A DNA stretch of 64,000 bases from Crocinitomix sp. (GTDB taxonomy: Bacteria > Bacteroidota > Bacteroidia > Flavobacteriales_D > Crocinitomicaceae), in contig WTCE01000063.1 in assembly GCA_013138735.1 (NCBI GenBank), forward strand, positions 1 through 64,000. The letters run 5' to 3'. Below are positions 53,801 to 61,450 of this stretch, one piece after another. How positions within the stretch are numbered: the first letter of the stretch is position 1; every line of letters starts with the position of its first letter. The translations under genes were made by a program, and so were the position numbers. The notes under the pieces were generated by a model. That model was given only the letters and a program-made list of their open reading frames with translations, made no database searches and was not told the origin of the DNA.

Positions 53801-54284
53801 CAGCATATTCCTTTTTTAGGACTGTTACCTCATTTCCTGTAGCTGTTTCCCAAACGTATATTTCGTCACGATTGTCTAAGCCATAAAAATATTTGCCGGT
53901 AGAACTAAAATAAGCTTTATGAATTTCTCCATTTGAAACGCCTACTGAAATTAATTGCCGCCCCGTTTCAACTTCAAATATTTTCACCTTATTGTCAGCC
54001 GCTAATGAAAGAATTGTTTTTTGATCAGGACTAAACATCACTGATCTGATTCTCTCCGTATGGCCTGAGAAGGTCCGAATTTGTTTACCAGACTGCACAT
54101 CCCAAAGTAATAGGACATTGTCAAAACCTCCAGAAACTATAAATTGATTGTCTGGACTAAAATCATAGGCTCGAATATAATCTGTATGCCCTTTTTGCAG
54201 AACTGTTTCTAATGGGAAATCAGTTTGGGCAGAAACTCCGTGTGATAGAGAAAGAAATAGGATGATAAATAACGCTGTTTTCAT
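50886..54284 (-). CDS. Exported WD40-propeller protein with C-terminal caspase (C14) domain
   Basis: 1132 residues from ATG 54284. Signal peptide 1-19 (LFLSLSHGVSAQ). About 14 WD40 units, forming probably two propellers, cover residues 30-720 (GHTDYIRAYDFSPDNQFIVS, GHSTSVTSIDITSDGQYLIS). A beta linker with FDGSS and an Ig-like part runs to about 870. The caspase-like domain is at 876-1120, with catalytic His958 in FYYAGHG and Cys1018 in LDACHSGG; the fold starts LYILSIGINNYKNPAYNLDY. These are ortho-/metacaspase-type cysteine proteases. The substrate is unknown, and the domain is exported rather than cytoplasmic. First gene of the operon with thioesterase and TPR lipoprotein. Confidence 0.88.
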   Translation of the reverse strand: MKTALFIILFLSLSHGVSAQTDFPLETVLQKGHTDYIRAYDFSPDNQFIVSGGFDNVLLLWDVQSGKQIRTFSGHTERIRSVMFSPDQKTILSLAADNKVKIFEVETGRQLISVGVSNGEIHKAYFSSTGKYFYGLDNRDEIYVWETATGNEVTVLKKEYAAHNEHAIIHPYEEIGLSVDGYAGAIAVSLTAEDTLFSIPFDKPYSMSFSPNGEYIAISSRKLFASVFSSETGELINTFREGEGSCDGCNTKHAFSPNSKYLLTMSNSVPAILWDVKSGKKIKTFLEIDKRPDLLKFSPNGTYALIALDDNVYVYDVKTGAEKAHLTNDKIDYLDINFSDNERYIAMPNDNGGIELWDLQKGRYSKTISGYLNNESNNGLNLSKSNWMQQAILSYIQHKRKVLLSPDNKHVMIAGVDTSAFLINLENGRVVKHFQGHSRSVIAFDFSADGKYVATAGGDRVIKIWSLETGLEVKTLRGHQEAVFDLKFSADGQFIVSGAWDGSIRVWQVETGKSEYMLMENNSPYCVGFTPNELYIVTGDLDHSFQFWERDAAAPFRTLVGHTSIPSGFDFSTGGENMATSSWDGHVKVWDLLTGMLIGKMDLHQGSVYAIKYDPKNRFIASGGADNQIILWDPISNKVVSRLIGHSTSVTSIDITSDGQYLISMSVDGLMKMWDLNTFKEVYSRIQMSKDEWLTTNPSGYFDGSSNALGWVNYVKGNQVVNVNSLFEKYYTPGLIERIHNKDAGLNDRSELLESQMSNLPELIVAIGSGGKRSVVIDNDSIFKANNATVPLEISIGKHDTPLDEIRIYNNGKLIVQESLEENISFRGGGEAKHLFEIPLSNGINELTSIVVNSERTESQPTTVVVEYDGELAKTDLYILSIGINNYKNPAYNLDYAVNDSKAFVKSLKDGGDSLFNSVKTYSILNSNATKANIMATITEIKSEIGSEDVFLFYYAGHGVMSAEIAPDQSEFFIVTHDVTNLYDASAVIREKAISAGELMEISKNIAAEKQLFVLDACHSGGAIETFAVRGSEREKALAQLARNTGTFFLTAAQDAEYANEVGKLNHGLFTYALLEVLEGAVKLDGDQKITVSELKSYVEERVPELSAEYHGSPQYPTGYSFGRDFPIVILK

Positions 54285-54300
54285 TGGAAAGATTAATAAA

Positions 54301-54319
54301 TAGTGTCTGATGGGACACT
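54301..54319 (+). repeat. Partial dispersed repeat / inverted repeat upstream of the caspase gene
   Basis: TAGTGTCTGATGGGACACT shares its first ten bases, TAGTGTCTGa/g, with the copies at 26027 and 35725, and is itself an imperfect inverted repeat (AGTGTC/GACACT). Confidence 0.4.
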
Positions 54320-54360
54320 GTCTAACGAAGATAGCATTTTTAGTTTATTCTTTAAAACAG

Positions 54361-54388
54361 AAAAAGGGCGGGAATTTAATTCCACCCC
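54361..54388 (-). terminator. Terminator of the FMN-reductase gene
   Basis: GGGCGGGAATTTAATTCCACCCC can fold as GGAATT/AATTCC plus GGG/CCC with a small internal loop. On the minus strand five Ts follow; it lies 24 bases after the stop at 54412. Confidence 0.6.
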
Positions 54389-54411
54389 ATACTTTATAAA
54401 CCTGGACTCAA

Positions 54412-54930
54412 TTATAATTTCGCCAAATATCCGTTAAGCTCATCATTTAACTCTTGATTGACGATTTGTCTTGTGTTTACATCAAAATTATCGTTAAAAC
54501 TAGGAACAACGAACCTTCCAACTACGTTAGCTCCAGCATAACCTATAATCTTCTCCACATAATCTCCAGCATTTTTACCACCTCCACCACCTGGTGAAAC
54601 GCTCATCACAATTACTGGCTTGTTCTCTAAATATTTAACTCCTGTGCGAGAAAGCCAGTCTAAAATGTTTTTAAAAAATGCAGGCATTAAACCATTGTGT
54701 TCTGGTGTCGTCATGATTACGGCATCTGCAGCCACCATTTTTTCTTGTAAAGTAATTATATCAGCCGGAATTCCAGTTGATTGCTCCATATCCATGCTGT
54801 ACATAGGGATATCACAATCTGTTAATTGAATCGTTTCAACTCCTTCCGCAACCGTGGCTACATAATTTAACACTTGAGTATTGATTGATACGGAGCTATT
54901 GCTTCCTGAGAATGCTATTATCTTTTTCAT
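54412..54930 (-). CDS. NADPH-dependent FMN reductase (flavodoxin-like)
   Basis: 172 residues from ATG 54930. The flavodoxin-like fold begins with the phosphate-binding loop AFSGSNSSVSINTQVLNY (about 5-22). The second flavin loop is MTTPEHNGLMPAFFKNILDW (about 74-93), with PEHNG in place of the usual PEYNxxxPG. Then come VSPGGGGGKN and the family C-terminus. Family members reduce FMN, quinones or azo compounds with NAD(P)H. Cytoplasmic. It lies 43 bases after the MarR gene on the same strand and is likely regulated by it. Confidence 0.85.
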   Translation of the reverse strand: MKKIIAFSGSNSSVSINTQVLNYVATVAEGVETIQLTDCDIPMYSMDMEQSTGIPADIITLQEKMVAADAVIMTTPEHNGLMPAFFKNILDWLSRTGVKYLENKPVIVMSVSPGGGGGKNAGDYVEKIIGYAGANVVGRFVVPSFNDNFDVNTRQIVNQELNDELNGYLAKL

Positions 54931-54973
54931 CTTAATTTATTTTTATTCCTTAAAATTTTAAGGAGATTATATT

Positions 54974-55426
54974 TTAACCTCTTAGTTTGTCCAAAAGGTT
55001 GTTCAATTGTTTTGCTTCTTTTTCTGTTATTTTAAAGTCATACACTAGGTTTGCATCAAATTCGTTTGCAATTCGTTCAACCAAGTGTTTTCCTTTTTTG
55101 GTAATTAATAATTCCACACTTCTTCTATCATGTTGACTATGACCACGATCTATCAATCCCATTTTCACCAATTTATCTACCAACCGCGTTAAGTCGCCAC
55201 GTGAATTAATTAGAACGGCTTTAACTTGACCAGGAGAAGCTGGCTCCCCATTTTTGCCAATTAGTATTCGAAGAATATTGTAGTGTTGATCATTAATTTG
55301 GTAGGGCTTTAATAGTTCAACCATCCTGTCTTGCTGTATACTTGCTGTATAAGCGACATTTAGCATTGCCTTTATACTTTCGCTTTTAAAAGCTTTGGTT
55401 TGATTGATTTCTCTACTAAATTCCAT
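54974..55426 (-). CDS. MarR-family transcriptional regulator
   Basis: 150 residues from ATG 55426. The winged-helix core is seen at about 45-110: YQINDQHYNILRILIGKNGE, GQVKAVLINSRGDLTRLVDK, then MGLIDRGHSQHDRRSVELLI with the DxRxxx wing typical of MarR. Flanking helices form the dimer interface (NEFDANLVYDFKITEKEAKQ). It should repress from a palindrome that overlaps its own promoter at 55439-55456. The downstream FMN reductase is the probable co-regulated target, consistent with redox- or drug-responsive MarR pairs. Confidence 0.92.
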   Translation of the reverse strand: MEFSREINQTKAFKSESIKAMLNVAYTASIQQDRMVELLKPYQINDQHYNILRILIGKNGEPASPGQVKAVLINSRGDLTRLVDKLVKMGLIDRGHSQHDRRSVELLITKKGKHLVERIANEFDANLVYDFKITEKEAKQLNNLLDKLRG

Positions 55427-55438
55427 TTGTAAATACTT

Positions 55439-55458
55439 TATTTGTAATTACAAATATA
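55439..55458 (-). promoter_or_regulatory. MarR operator overlapping the marR promoter
   Basis: TATTTGTAATTACAAATA (55439-55456) is a perfect 18-bp palindrome. The minus-strand -7 box TATATTTG (55451-55458) lies within it, 25 bases before ATG 55426. A second half site, ATTTGTAAAT, follows at 55425-55434. Repressor binding would block its own promoter. Confidence 0.75.
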
Positions 55459-55526
55459 TAAAATATTCTATTAAGTCCCAATTAAAACTAGAATCCTTAT
55501 TATTGTTCTTCAAAATAATTGATATA

Positions 55527-56342
55527 ATGCATAGACTTAGGCGCTTCTTTTTAATTGTGAATTTACAGACACTTATCATCTCCGTTTTAGCGGTCTCTTC
55601 AACAGCACTTTGCATTCACTACAAAATATATGCGGACTTCCCTTTCTCTCTGATAGCCATGTCTGTGGTGTTTCCGATTGTTTTTTCGATTGGCGGAGCC
55701 TATAAAAGACGCGAAGCAGCGCTTAGAGAATATGCAGCGATTAAAGGGTACTTGAGAGCAATTTTCTTTGTTTCAAGAGATTGGTTAGAAAAACCGAAAA
55801 AAGAAAACGTTGACAAAATGGTCGGCATTATTGGTCGCTTCTTTTCAAACTTCAGAACCATGTTTATGGGACCAGTTGAAGATTTGGAAAAGAACGAAGA
55901 GAAGATTTACGATAATTTCTCAGAGTTTTCACTCTACATCAAACATGAATTACGAGAAGAAGGATTATCGTCTGGTGAATGTTCTCGAACCAATCAGTAT
56001 TTGCAAAAAATGATGATTTCATTTGAATCCATCAAACACATTTACCAATACCGTACACCAAGGACGCTTAGGTCATTCAGTAATTTGTTTATAAAAATTC
56101 TCCCCATTCTTTATGGACCATTTTTCGCGCATATGGATAGTGAATTCACTTTTGGAGGATCTAATGCTGCTGGTTTTTGGCAAACTTACGGGCTTGAATA
56201 TTTAATCCCTGTTTTATTAACTATGATTCTAGTTAGCCTTGATAATATCCAAGAACATCTTGAGAATCCTTTTGATCAAGTTGGTGAGGATGACATTACG
56301 ATTAATGTTGAGAAATTTGTTTCCTATTTGGATCATAAATGA
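55527..56342 (+). CDS. Bestrophin-like membrane protein
   Basis: 271 residues from ATG 55527 (MHRLRRFFLIVNLQTLI); the longer open frame upstream runs through the marR promoter region. Four hydrophobic segments are visible at about 10-30, 35-53, 192-208 and 222-242. The ending ENPFDQVGEDDITINVEKF matches the bestrophin/RFP-TM C-terminal signature, in which .PF......D.. follows the last helix. A cytoplasmic helical domain lies between the helix pairs. Bacterial bestrophins are pentameric anion or cation channels. The call rests on layout and the C-terminal motif. Confidence 0.6.
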   Translation: MHRLRRFFLIVNLQTLIISVLAVSSTALCIHYKIYADFPFSLIAMSVVFPIVFSIGGAYKRREAALREYAAIKGYLRAIFFVSRDWLEKPKKENVDKMVGIIGRFFSNFRTMFMGPVEDLEKNEEKIYDNFSEFSLYIKHELREEGLSSGECSRTNQYLQKMMISFESIKHIYQYRTPRTLRSFSNLFIKILPILYGPFFAHMDSEFTFGGSNAAGFWQTYGLEYLIPVLLTMILVSLDNIQEHLENPFDQVGEDDITINVEKFVSYLDHK

Positions 56343-56352
56343 TCTCAATTAA

Positions 56353-56438
56353 CAATGTACAATGGGCAATTATCAATGCGGTTTGACGCGGTATTCTTCA
56401 ATGTGCAATGATCAATGTGTTTTGACCGAGTTTTTGAA
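56353..56438. repeat. Two imperfect direct repeats in an intergenic region
   Basis: CAATGTACAATGGGCAATTA... (56353-56392) and CAATGTGCAATGATCAATG... (56399-56438) share about 30 bases with a small deletion; both end near TTTGAC. The remaining stretch to 56595 shows no gene. Confidence 0.45.
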
Positions 56439-56595
56439 GGCTTGATTGGGCTTTAATGGCTGAATAAGCTGTCTTCACCAAACTAAAAGTCTTTGTTATT
56501 TTATCAAAGATTGAAGCGATCTAAGCACTAATAATGCAGCGATCTAATAGCCTTTTTTGAATTCTGATCAAAATTCAACTAATGCCGATTGACTA

Positions 56596-56626
56596 TTGCC
56601 TATTGACTATTTCTTACTTATCTTTG
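56596..56626 (+). promoter_or_regulatory. Promoter of mnmA
   Basis: TTG at 56596-56598, 20-base spacer, TATCTTTG at 56619-56626: consensus Bacteroidota promoter. It lies downstream of the longest open frame's start and so supports ATG 56644. Confidence 0.6.
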
Positions 56627-56643
56627 CATTTGAAAAAAATGTC

Positions 56644-57819
56644 ATGCAAACAGTAGTTGTAGGTTTATCGGGAGGAGTAGATTCAAGTGTAGCCGCCTAT
56701 CTTTTAAAAGAGCAAGGCTATAATGTGATTGCTATCTTCATGAAGAACTGGCATGATGAATCTGTGACAATTTCTGATGATTGCCCTTGGATTGATGACA
56801 GTCAAGACGCATTATTGGTTGCCGAAAAATTAGGAATCCCTTTTCAAACTTTAGACTTAAGTTTAGAATACAAAGAACGCATTGTAGACTATATGTTTGC
56901 TGAATATGAAGCGGGAAGAACACCAAATCCTGACATATTATGCAATCGAGAGATTAAATTTGATGTTTTTTTAAAAGCCGCAGAAAAATTAGGTGCTGAT
57001 TTTGTCGCTACAGGCCATTATTGCAGAAAGGCACAAGCCGAAAGCGGTGAATATCGTTTATTAGCAGGAAAAGATGGCAATAAAGATCAAAGCTATTTTT
57101 TGTGTCAGTTAACACAGGCTCAATTGTCAAAAGCATTGTTCCCAATTGGTGATTTAGAAAAACCTGCCGTGCGTGAAATTGCAGCGGCACAAGATTTAAT
57201 TACTGCAGATAAAAAAGATTCGCAAGGCCTTTGTTTTATAGGGAAAGTTAAATTGCCTACATTTTTACAACAGCAACTATTACCGAAAGAAGGCGATATT
57301 GTTGAATTACCTGAAGATTTACCTGCTTATGATTATTATGCTGAATTGCTAAATACTGAAGATCACAAGGCTTTGGCTGAACCATTTTCATATCGACCAA
57401 ACATGGGACATGTAGTTGGTCAACATCAAGGCGCACATTATTTTACAATAGGCCAACGCAAAGGGTTGGGAGTTGGCGGAACGCCATTACCTTTATTTGT
57501 TGTGGCTACAGATGTTGAAACGAATACAATTTATACAGGACAGGGAGATGCTCATCCTGGACTAAATAGAAAAGCCCTTTTTATTAAAACAGAAGAAACA
57601 CATTGGTTGCGCAATGACTTTCAATTGGAAATAGGTGAATCTGCCAACTATGGTGTACGTATAAGATACAGACAACCATTGGTTGATGCAAAACTAATTC
57701 GTGAAAAAGAGGGATTGTATATTTTATTCTCTGAAAAGGTATCCGGAATCAGTCCCGGGCAATTTGCAGCTTGGTATGAAGCTGACGAATTGATTGGATC
57801 TGGAATTATCACACATTAG
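56644..57819 (+). CDS. mnmA: tRNA-specific 2-thiouridylase MnmA
   Basis: 391 residues from ATG 56644 ([20 protein letters not shown]). MnmA is the ATP-dependent thiolase that makes s2U34 in tRNAs for Lys, Glu and Gln. PP-loop SGGVDSS lies at 9-15. The first catalytic Cys is in [13 protein letters not shown] and the second in [11 protein letters not shown]. The tRNA-binding GHYCRK and [10 protein letters not shown] motifs are typical, as is [10 protein letters not shown] in the central domain. The C-terminus forms the usual beta barrel ([19 protein letters not shown]). Length is normal. Cytoplasmic, transcribed alone from a good promoter. Confidence 0.95.
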   Translation: MQTVVVGLSGGVDSSVAAYLLKEQGYNVIAIFMKNWHDESVTISDDCPWIDDSQDALLVAEKLGIPFQTLDLSLEYKERIVDYMFAEYEAGRTPNPDILCNREIKFDVFLKAAEKLGADFVATGHYCRKAQAESGEYRLLAGKDGNKDQSYFLCQLTQAQLSKALFPIGDLEKPAVREIAAAQDLITADKKDSQGLCFIGKVKLPTFLQQQLLPKEGDIVELPEDLPAYDYYAELLNTEDHKALAEPFSYRPNMGHVVGQHQGAHYFTIGQRKGLGVGGTPLPLFVVATDVETNTIYTGQGDAHPGLNRKALFIKTEETHWLRNDFQLEIGESANYGVRIRYRQPLVDAKLIREKEGLYILFSEKVSGISPGQFAAWYEADELIGSGIITH

Positions 57820-57874
57820 CAATAATTTCCTTCCATTTACTCGAAAGCTTATTTCAAAGCTCAGGCTCTAAAGC

Positions 57875-58069
57875 TTAGTTTAAGCTAAATCCGTTATCAA
57901 AGAAAATTGCTGGATGCGTGGTAGTAGCCTCATTTTTACCTGAAACGAAATCCAATAATTCAGCAACTTGTAAAACCGATAAAGTAGATCTTTGCCCTAA
58001 ATTTTTGTGACGTGCTAATTTATCTTTAGCCGACTTGATCATTATTTTTCTCATACTGCCTAAATTCAT
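57875..58069 (-). CDS. Small protein of unknown function
   Basis: 64 residues from ATG 58069; a TTG at 58102 would add 11 residues. Basic N-terminal half (MRKIMIKSAKDKLARHKNLG) with helical character, then STLSVLQVAELLDFVSG and a short C-terminal tail. The start of the second half could be an HTH-like segment, but nothing identifies a family. Two palindromic TTTTATAAAA elements lie upstream. It shares orientation with the basic 132-residue gene further upstream. Coding status is likely but not certain. Confidence 0.45.
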   Translation of the reverse strand: MNLGSMRKIMIKSAKDKLARHKNLGQRSTLSVLQVAELLDFVSGKNEATTTHPAIFFDNGFSLN

Positions 58070-58114
58070 AGTAATCGTGTTTAATTCAACTTCTAATGGC
58101 AAATCTTACGGTAG

Positions 58115-58138
58115 CCTTTTATAAAAGGTTTTATAAAA
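58115..58138. promoter_or_regulatory. Palindrome plus repeated TTTTATAAAA, possible operator
   Basis: CCTTTTATAAAAGG (58115-58128) is a perfect 14-bp palindrome followed at once by a second TTTTATAAAA. It lies just upstream of the small gene at 57875-58069. Confidence 0.4.
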
Positions 58139-58224
58139 ATTGCGCCAATTGTTTTTAATATTACTTCAAAAGCTGTGCCATAGCTCTTGTTTTATTTGTT
58201 AAAACTTGTTAATCAACTGTTTAT

Positions 58225-58623
58225 CTACTCTGGTGCGCGATACAAATTAATTCTATTATTTTTCAATTTTTTATTCAATTTCGTATTCACTTTAACTAAA
58301 GCCACCTTGTTTTTATGGTTAGATTGCTTAGTATTAAGACGAAGACGAGACTTAAAAGGTTTGTTTCGACGCTTATTTTTTCTTTCTTTTTCATTCAATT
58401 CTATTCCAAAAAACAGTGCAGCCTTTTGCATTAAATGCTCCTTTATATTTTCTTTTGAGTATTTAAATTTTCTTAAAAACTGATACTGATTTTTCATAAA
58501 CACAAAGAGTTGGATGGATAAACGTCCTATAAATTGTAAAAAGACATTCCACTCCCGCTTAAGCCAATCGCTTAACAATTGCATATAATCACTTAATTCT
58601 ATTTTAAATTCTAATTCTACCAT
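58225..58623 (-). CDS. Highly basic small protein, unknown function
   Basis: 132 residues from ATG 58623. The first half is helical with aromatic residues (SDWLKREWNVFLQFIGRLSI). The second half is strongly basic (KERKNKRRNKPFKSRLRLNT, then LVKVNTKLNKKLKNNR) and looks like a nucleic-acid-binding tail. No family recognised. The opposite strand also has an open, hydrophobic frame here. The minus-strand reading is preferred because it has an ATG, is longer, and lies downstream of an intergenic region with inverted repeats. It is divergent from the coiled-coil/HTH gene at 58932. Confidence 0.5.
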   Translation of the reverse strand: MVELEFKIELSDYMQLLSDWLKREWNVFLQFIGRLSIQLFVFMKNQYQFLRKFKYSKENIKEHLMQKAALFFGIELNEKERKNKRRNKPFKSRLRLNTKQSNHKNKVALVKVNTKLNKKLKNNRINLYRAPE

Positions 58624-58707
58624 AATACCTTGTTTTATGTCACAAACAACGATAGAATGCGCGGTTGAATAAAATTAATTAAGTAAATTAGCGTTAATTA
58701 AATGACT

Positions 58708-58751
58708 TTAAACTTAATTTAAGTGTAACGCTTAACTTTAATTAAGTTTAA
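58708..58751. promoter_or_regulatory. 16-bp inverted repeat in the divergent region
   Basis: TTAAACTTAATTTAAG (58708-58723) and CTTTAATTAAGTTTAA (58736-58751) match in 15 of 16 positions around a 12-base loop. The first arm contains its own palindrome ACTTAAtTTAAGT. It may be an operator shared by the divergent genes or a cruciform. Confidence 0.4.
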
Positions 58752-58757
58752 ATTAAG

Positions 58758-58924
58758 TAGTGTTTGTCTATTAAGTCCGATTTCTGCGTTATGCTTGCCC
58801 ATAAATTGAGACAATAACCAAATGTTATTGATCTTTTACGAAAGTAAACGCACAATTTATGGACTGCACAAGCCTTGAACTCAAACTTTCTAGCTCAAAC
58901 ACCTGACACTATGGACAGACACTA
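58758..58924. mobile_element. MITE-like or structured-RNA element, 167 bp
   Basis: Ends are inverted repeats: 58758-58777 against 58905-58924, 15 of 20 matching, beginning TAGTGT.TGTC. Inside are a perfect 10-bp pair CCATAAATTG/CAATTTATGG (58799-58808, 58853-58862) and, nested in it, CAATAAC/GTTATTG (58812-58818, 58824-58830). No coding frame. It ends eight bases before ATG 58932, so it could equally be the 5' leader of that gene. Confidence 0.45.
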
Positions 58925-58931
58925 AGTAGAA

Positions 58932-60059
58932 ATGAATATCTTATCTTCATATCACCCCGCCCTACTTTCTATGCAATCTTTGCACGATCAGTTTCCTGCT
59001 GCCTTGGCTTTTTATGTGTTTTGTAATGACAATGGATTAAAGGTTTATTATTCTAAAGGAAAGAATAAAGGAATTTTAATTCCGAAGGATATTGGTGATT
59101 TAGAAAATAATCCACAAGTCTTAAAATTTAGAAAAACAAAGAAAGAGGTGTTATGGGCAGATTTGGATGATTTGCCAATTAACCCTGTTCAGGAGAATAA
59201 AAAACTAGAAATAAAACAATTATCAATTCAAGATGAGATAGAGCAAAATGTATTAATCATTCGAGTTCCAAGTTTAAATGATGATAGTTTTGATGTGTTT
59301 GCGATTTCATTTTCTAAAACCTTCAGTAATTTCTACATTCCTTCAGGACGAAACGTGCTTTCCTCTGAATTGAAAACAACAATTGGTAAAACGGTTCGCG
59401 GGCAAATGCAATGGTTATATGATTTTCATGCAAAACAAAGCGTGAGCATTAATCGCATACAACATGCTTATCAGCAAAACAGTGATGAATTAGACGAATC
59501 GCATCAAGTTTTAGAACGAGAACAGGCCACCAATAGAGATTTACTTGAAAAATACTTGACACAATTAATTCGCAATCAAGAAATAACCTTGAATTGCAAA
59601 ATCATATTAAAAAATGGTTTCTTAGACCGCATTAAGGATTCGGGTTTTGGAATTGATTCAATTAAAACAATTGTAGACACAGCAGTTAATACGGCCTATG
59701 ATTTATCCTTGGACAAATCAATGATCTACCTCACGCCTAACCTCATTCGGCGCAAAGAAGGTCATTCTGAAGCATCCAATAAGTCATCTCAATTGGCTGC
59801 CCTGGATAAAACTGTTGCCTTATTAGACCGTTATGAACAAGCGGCGCGACAATTGGACATGAAGAGTGAGCGGATTAATGGGAGAAACTTGGCAGCCGAA
59901 TTGCAAATTAGTGCTCCAGCAATAACAGACGCTATAAAAAAGCACAATTCAAAAATTAGACGCTTATTGGATAAGTATCCAGTAAAGTGGCCATTAATTT
60001 GTGATTTCATCCGCCCAATTCGAGAAATTAAGTGGAACTTGGCAGCAAGTTCTGAATAA
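58932..60059 (+). CDS. Coiled-coil protein with C-terminal HTH-like segment
   Basis: 375 residues from ATG 58932. No signal peptide. Residues 1-165 form an alpha/beta region (FVLYYSK-like strands: LAFYVFCNDNGLKVYYSKGK, VLIIRVPSLNDDSFDVFAI) that could be a sensing domain. Residues 165-215 are a coiled coil (DELDESHQVLEREQATNRDL). The C-terminus has an HTH-like unit (NGRNLAAELQISAPAITDAI, then KKHNSKIRRLLDKYPVKWPL). This suggests a regulator with an unrecognised N-terminal domain. It is convergent with the rhodanese gene, two bases apart. Family not known to me. Confidence 0.55.
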   Translation: MNILSSYHPALLSMQSLHDQFPAALAFYVFCNDNGLKVYYSKGKNKGILIPKDIGDLENNPQVLKFRKTKKEVLWADLDDLPINPVQENKKLEIKQLSIQDEIEQNVLIIRVPSLNDDSFDVFAISFSKTFSNFYIPSGRNVLSSELKTTIGKTVRGQMQWLYDFHAKQSVSINRIQHAYQQNSDELDESHQVLEREQATNRDLLEKYLTQLIRNQEITLNCKIILKNGFLDRIKDSGFGIDSIKTIVDTAVNTAYDLSLDKSMIYLTPNLIRRKEGHSEASNKSSQLAALDKTVALLDRYEQAARQLDMKSERINGRNLAAELQISAPAITDAIKKHNSKIRRLLDKYPVKWPLICDFIRPIREIKWNLAASSE

Positions 60060-60061
60060 AA

Positions 60062-61042
60062 CTATTCGTAAACCTTTGTTCCTTCTTTTAGCCAACGTCC
60101 CCACTCTTTGTCAAAAGCATGAACGTTAGGCGTTTCATTTCCGTCAATGTCGTAAACCGGTCTTCCTTGATTTACCCATTCGAAAATACTGCCATACATA
60201 TTTGAAACGTTTTCATAATTGGCTTTTAACAGCTTTTCAGAAACCTTTTCGCTACGGTAACCAACGGAGCAATAAACGACTATGTTTTCTGATTTTGTAA
60301 TCGTGTCTAGCCGACTCATGTCAAAATCATCATACCCCACCCAAATGGCTCCTTTTATGTGACTGACTTTGTATTCATCATATTCACGGGCATCTAAATA
60401 AACGATTGAACTGTCGTAAGGATCGATTTCAGTTACCAAAATTTCAGAAACGGAATGATCTAGCAAGTCTGTTAACATAACGTCATACGCTTTGCTTTTT
60501 ACTTTTGCATATACTAAACGATCCGCAAAATCTATAGATTCTTGAATTAATGTATGACCAATAATTGAATCTAGTACAACATCAATATTATAAGCTGTTT
60601 CGTGATGTGTCGATTCGATTAAATCACCCTCTGCAAAATAGTATCGTCCTTCATATAAGTTAGAAATTGAATCGTAATTGAACTCACCTAACTCAACATC
60701 ATAGAAAAATGATTTTTCAACTTCGTAGACAAAAAACACAGCATTATTCCAATAATAATATTCTTTAAAATAAACGCCGTTCGATTTTCCAATGAACAGG
60801 TTTGCTCTCTTTAGTTCATTGTCTTGATAATAACCTTTAAGCTCAGCACCATTGCACGACGGGATTCCTATATCCTCTCCTGAAAGAAATCTTACTTGAT
60901 AAACACTATCCGCATTAATGGCCTTAAATTGCTCTCTTATCGTTTGAATTTGCTCATCTTTCGTTTGGCTAAATGTGAATTGAGAAACAGCTATTACTGC
61001 CACTAATAGAACGCTCTTTAAATATACTATGCTCTTGCCCAT
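60062..61042 (-). CDS. Exported protein with C-terminal rhodanese domain
   Basis: 326 residues from ATG 61042. Signal peptide 1-25 (VLLVAVIAVSQFTFSQ). Residues 26-190 are an acidic beta region (FIGKSNGVYFKEYYYWNNAV) of unknown family. Residues about 200-315 form a rhodanese domain: YLDAREYDEYKVSHIKGAIW, then IVVYCSVGYRSEKVSEKLL with the catalytic Cys in the loop YCSVGYRS, and MYGSIFEWVNQGRPVYD. The loop has six residues, typical of sulfur-carrying rhodaneses. Function of the combination unknown; periplasmic. Its start overlaps the 3' end of the next gene by 16 bases, so it is co-transcribed. Confidence 0.78.
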   Translation of the reverse strand: MGKSIVYLKSVLLVAVIAVSQFTFSQTKDEQIQTIREQFKAINADSVYQVRFLSGEDIGIPSCNGAELKGYYQDNELKRANLFIGKSNGVYFKEYYYWNNAVFFVYEVEKSFFYDVELGEFNYDSISNLYEGRYYFAEGDLIESTHHETAYNIDVVLDSIIGHTLIQESIDFADRLVYAKVKSKAYDVMLTDLLDHSVSEILVTEIDPYDSSIVYLDAREYDEYKVSHIKGAIWVGYDDFDMSRLDTITKSENIVVYCSVGYRSEKVSEKLLKANYENVSNMYGSIFEWVNQGRPVYDIDGNETPNVHAFDKEWGRWLKEGTKVYE

Positions 61043-61416
61043 ACTGCTTGACTTTTTGATTTTGCATTTTTAGGAATAATTTCGTAATGCAATTCAAGTA
61101 AAATTCCTTCGCCTTTTTTCTCTATTCGCACTTTATTTATTTCCCACTTTTTATAGCGACAAACAGTCGCAAGGCCCTTTTGTAATGAGGGCATATTAAC
61201 CATTGTATTGATCAATGAAGGATAATCTAATTTTGTCATTAATTTTTCCTGATGTTTTAACTTTATGTTTTGGAATCCTACACCAGTCATTTTGTACGTA
61301 GAATCCATTTGAATCCCCTCTCCTAACTCTAGTAAAAAGTTACAGAGTCCGTTCCTATCAGAAGCTTGGACGGAGAAAGAAGCAAATACTAACAAGGATA
61401 TTATGATGTTTTTCAT
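61027..61416 (-). CDS. Small exported protein, unknown function
   Basis: 129 residues from ATG 61416. Signal peptide 1-18 (IISLLVFASFSVQASD). Mature part is mixed: CNFLLELGEGIQMDS, then KWEINKVRIEKKGEGILLEL, ending with a basic segment (KNAKSKSQAVWARA). A possible disulphide (Cys27, Cys87). No known family. It overlaps the start of the rhodanese gene by 16 bases, which suggests translational coupling and a joint role in the periplasm. Confidence 0.6.
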   Translation of the reverse strand: MKNIIISLLVFASFSVQASDRNGLCNFLLELGEGIQMDSTYKMTGVGFQNIKLKHQEKLMTKLDYPSLINTMVNMPSLQKGLATVCRYKKWEINKVRIEKKGEGILLELHYEIIPKNAKSKSQAVWARA

Positions 61417-61450
61417 TTCATTGTTTTATTTAAGATAAATATTTTTTTTC

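Noticed and set aside
58187-58483. A hydrophobic plus-strand frame (98 codons)
   Set aside because: It is antisense to the basic minus-strand gene at 58225-58623, whose Lys/Arg codons produce Phe/Leu-rich sequence on the other strand.
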